Below are positions 62,749-64,000 of a stretch of DNA of 64,000 nt, one piece after another. Below the pieces are notes generated by a model. That model ran no database searches, was not told where the DNA came from, and saw only the letters and a list, made by a program, of their open reading frames with translations. The position numbers and the translations under genes are program-made. Every line of letters begins with the position of its first letter. The stretch's first letter is position 1. Source of the DNA: Rhodoplanes sp. (GTDB lineage: Bacteria; Pseudomonadota; Alphaproteobacteria; Rhizobiales; Xanthobacteraceae); assembly GCF_013377085.1 (NCBI RefSeq), contig NZ_JACAAX010000037.1, positions 1 through 64,000 of the forward strand. The letters run 5' to 3'.

Positions 62749-64000
62749 CGGAAAAGTTCGATGCGATCGTGGTGGGCGCCGGCATGGCCGGCAATGCCGC
62801 CGCTCTCACCATGGCGAAGCGCGGCCTGAAGGTGCTGCAGCTCGAGCGTGGCGAGTATCCGGGCTCGAAGAACGTGCAGGGCGCGATCCTCTACGCCAAT
62901 GCGGTCGAGAAGCTGATCCCCGAGTTCCGCGAGGACGCGCCGCTCGAGCGACATCTGGTCGAGCAGCGGTTCTGGATGATGGACGACGCCTCGCACACCG
63001 GGCTGCACTACCGCTCGGAGGACTTCAACGAGGAGCGACCGAACCGCTACACCATCATCCGCTCGCAGTTCGACCGCTGGTTCTCGCGCCACGTCCAGGA
63101 GGCGGGCGCTCTCGTGCTGTGCGAGACGACCGTGCTCGAGCTGCTGAAGGACACCAAGGGCCGGGTGATCGGCGTGCGGACCGACCGGCGCGACGGCGAC
63201 GTGTTCGCCGACGTGGTGGTGCTGGCGGAAGGTGTCAACGGTCTGCTCGGCACGCGCGCGGGGCTGCGCGAGCGCCCGGCGCGCGAAAACGTCGCGCTCG
63301 CCGTCAAGGAGATGCACTTCCTGCCGCGCGAGACCATCGAGGCGCGCTTCAACCTGAAGGGTGACGAGGGCGCCGTGATCGAGGCCGCCGGCACCATCTC
63401 GCGCGGCATGGCCGGGATGGGCTTCATCTACACCAACCGCGAGAGCATCTCGATCGGGATAGGGTGCATCGTCTCCGATCTCGCCAAGACCGGGCATGCG
63501 CCCTACGAGCTGCTCGAGGCGTTCAAGCGCCATCCCTCCGTGGCGCCGCTGATCGAGGGATCCGAGGTCAAGGAATACGCTGCGCATCTGATCCCCGAGG
63601 GCGGCTACAAGGCGATCCCGCAGCTCTTCGGCGACGGGTGGCTGGTGGCAGGAGATGCGGCGCAGCTCAACAACGCGATCCATCGCGAGGGCTCGAACCT
63701 CGCGCTCGCCTCCGGCCAGATGGCCGGCGAGGCCGTGGCGGAGCTGAAGGGGCGGGGCCTCGAGCCGACCGCCAAGAACCTCGAGATCTACAAGACCCGC
63801 TTGGTCGACTCCTACGTCATGCAGGATCTGAAGAAGTACAAGGACATGCCGGCGCTGCTCCACGCCAGCTCGCAGAACTTCTTCCTGACCTATCCGCAGC
63901 TCGTGTCGAAGGCCATGCAGAACTTCCTGCGGGTCGATGGCACCCCGAAGGTCGAGAAGGAGAAACGAACCTTGAGGTCGGTGTTCGCGGCGCGCTCGAT
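62745..64000 (+). CDS. fixC: FixC, flavoprotein-ubiquinone oxidoreductase-like subunit (partial)
   Basis: 418 codons to the window edge; FixC is usually about 435, so only a short end is missing. [20 protein letters not shown] is the dinucleotide-binding start, [12 protein letters not shown] follows, and [30 protein letters not shown] is the FAD-binding C-terminal motif. GGGAGG precedes the ATG. Resembles ETF:ubiquinone oxidoreductase without its 4Fe-4S domain, which FixX would supply downstream. Confidence 0.93.
   Translation, partial: MTEKFDAIVVGAGMAGNAAALTMAKRGLKVLQLERGEYPGSKNVQGAILYANAVEKLIPEFREDAPLERHLVEQRFWMMDDASHTGLHYRSEDFNEERPNRYTIIRSQFDRWFSRHVQEAGALVLCETTVLELLKDTKGRVIGVRTDRRDGDVFADVVVLAEGVNGLLGTRAGLRERPARENVALAVKEMHFLPRETIEARFNLKGDEGAVIEAAGTISRGMAGMGFIYTNRESISIGIGCIVSDLAKTGHAPYELLEAFKRHPSVAPLIEGSEVKEYAAHLIPEGGYKAIPQLFGDGWLVAGDAAQLNNAIHREGSNLALASGQMAGEAVAELKGRGLEPTAKNLEIYKTRLVDSYVMQDLKKYKDMPALLHASSQNFFLTYPQLVSKAMQNFLRVDGTPKVEKEKRTLRSVFAARS

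Overview
The window is high-GC alphaproteobacterial DNA. The nif gene order (fixR, nifA, nifB, ferredoxin, LRV protein, nifZ, nifT, nifHDKENX, nifQ, iscA-type gene, nifU C-domain, nifS, nifV, nifW, fixABC), the FixR-type protein before nifA, and several families of intergenic palindromic repeats point to the Hyphomicrobiales, in the Bradyrhizobium / Rhodopseudomonas / Rhodoplanes neighbourhood. No 16S gene is present, so this placement is an inference.

Layout. (1) About 50-2480: a tRNA-Ile2 (CAU), two small unknown proteins and a degraded stretch. (2) About 2484-19733: a catabolic and uptake region. It holds a Gfo/Idh/MocA oxidoreductase, an NMT1/THI5-type ABC transporter, an enolase-superfamily enzyme, two xylose-isomerase-like TIM-barrel proteins, a lone Leu/Ile/Val-type binding protein, a FUSC-like membrane protein, a second NMT1-type transporter whose genes are scattered among a DHDPS-like lyase, an acetyltransferase and an NAD-dependent epimerase, and a TetR regulator. 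Four similar 16-bp operator-like sites (YAACCAWSCRGTTR core) lie upstream of four of these transcription units and suggest one undescribed TetR regulon. (3) About 19987-21434: small envelope proteins and ChaB. (4) About 21775-29563: a five-gene redox module. It has an NfnA/SudB-like and a GltD/NfnB-like flavoprotein, a fused gamma-alpha 2-oxoacid:ferredoxin oxidoreductase, its beta subunit, and an unusual 739-residue protein that combines a PFOR-like TPP-domain remnant with a terminal ferredoxin domain. An FNR/FixK-type box lies upstream. (5) About 29820-39369: a third NMT1-type ABC transporter, a cyclic amidohydrolase, a PhyH-like protein, an isochorismatase-VOC fusion, an alpha/beta hydrolase and a TPP-dependent decarboxylase-like enzyme; the substrate is probably a cyclic amide or ureide.

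(6) About 39510-64000: a nearly complete Mo-nitrogenase island. NifA activator sites (TGT-N10-ACA) and sigma-54 promoters precede fixR, nifB and nifH, with a weaker set before the iscA-type gene. GC-rich hairpins sit at the nifH-D, D-K and K-E junctions. FixABC, and perhaps the redox module in (4), would supply low-potential electrons; NifB/E/N/X/Q/V make FeMo-co, and NifS, the NifU C-domain and the IscA-like protein handle Fe-S assembly. fixC runs off the right end.

A recurring theme is palindromic repeats of four types placed between genes. One sits in frame inside nifE. Another between fixB and fixC is crossed by a short ORF that ends in an ATGA overlap with the fixC start.
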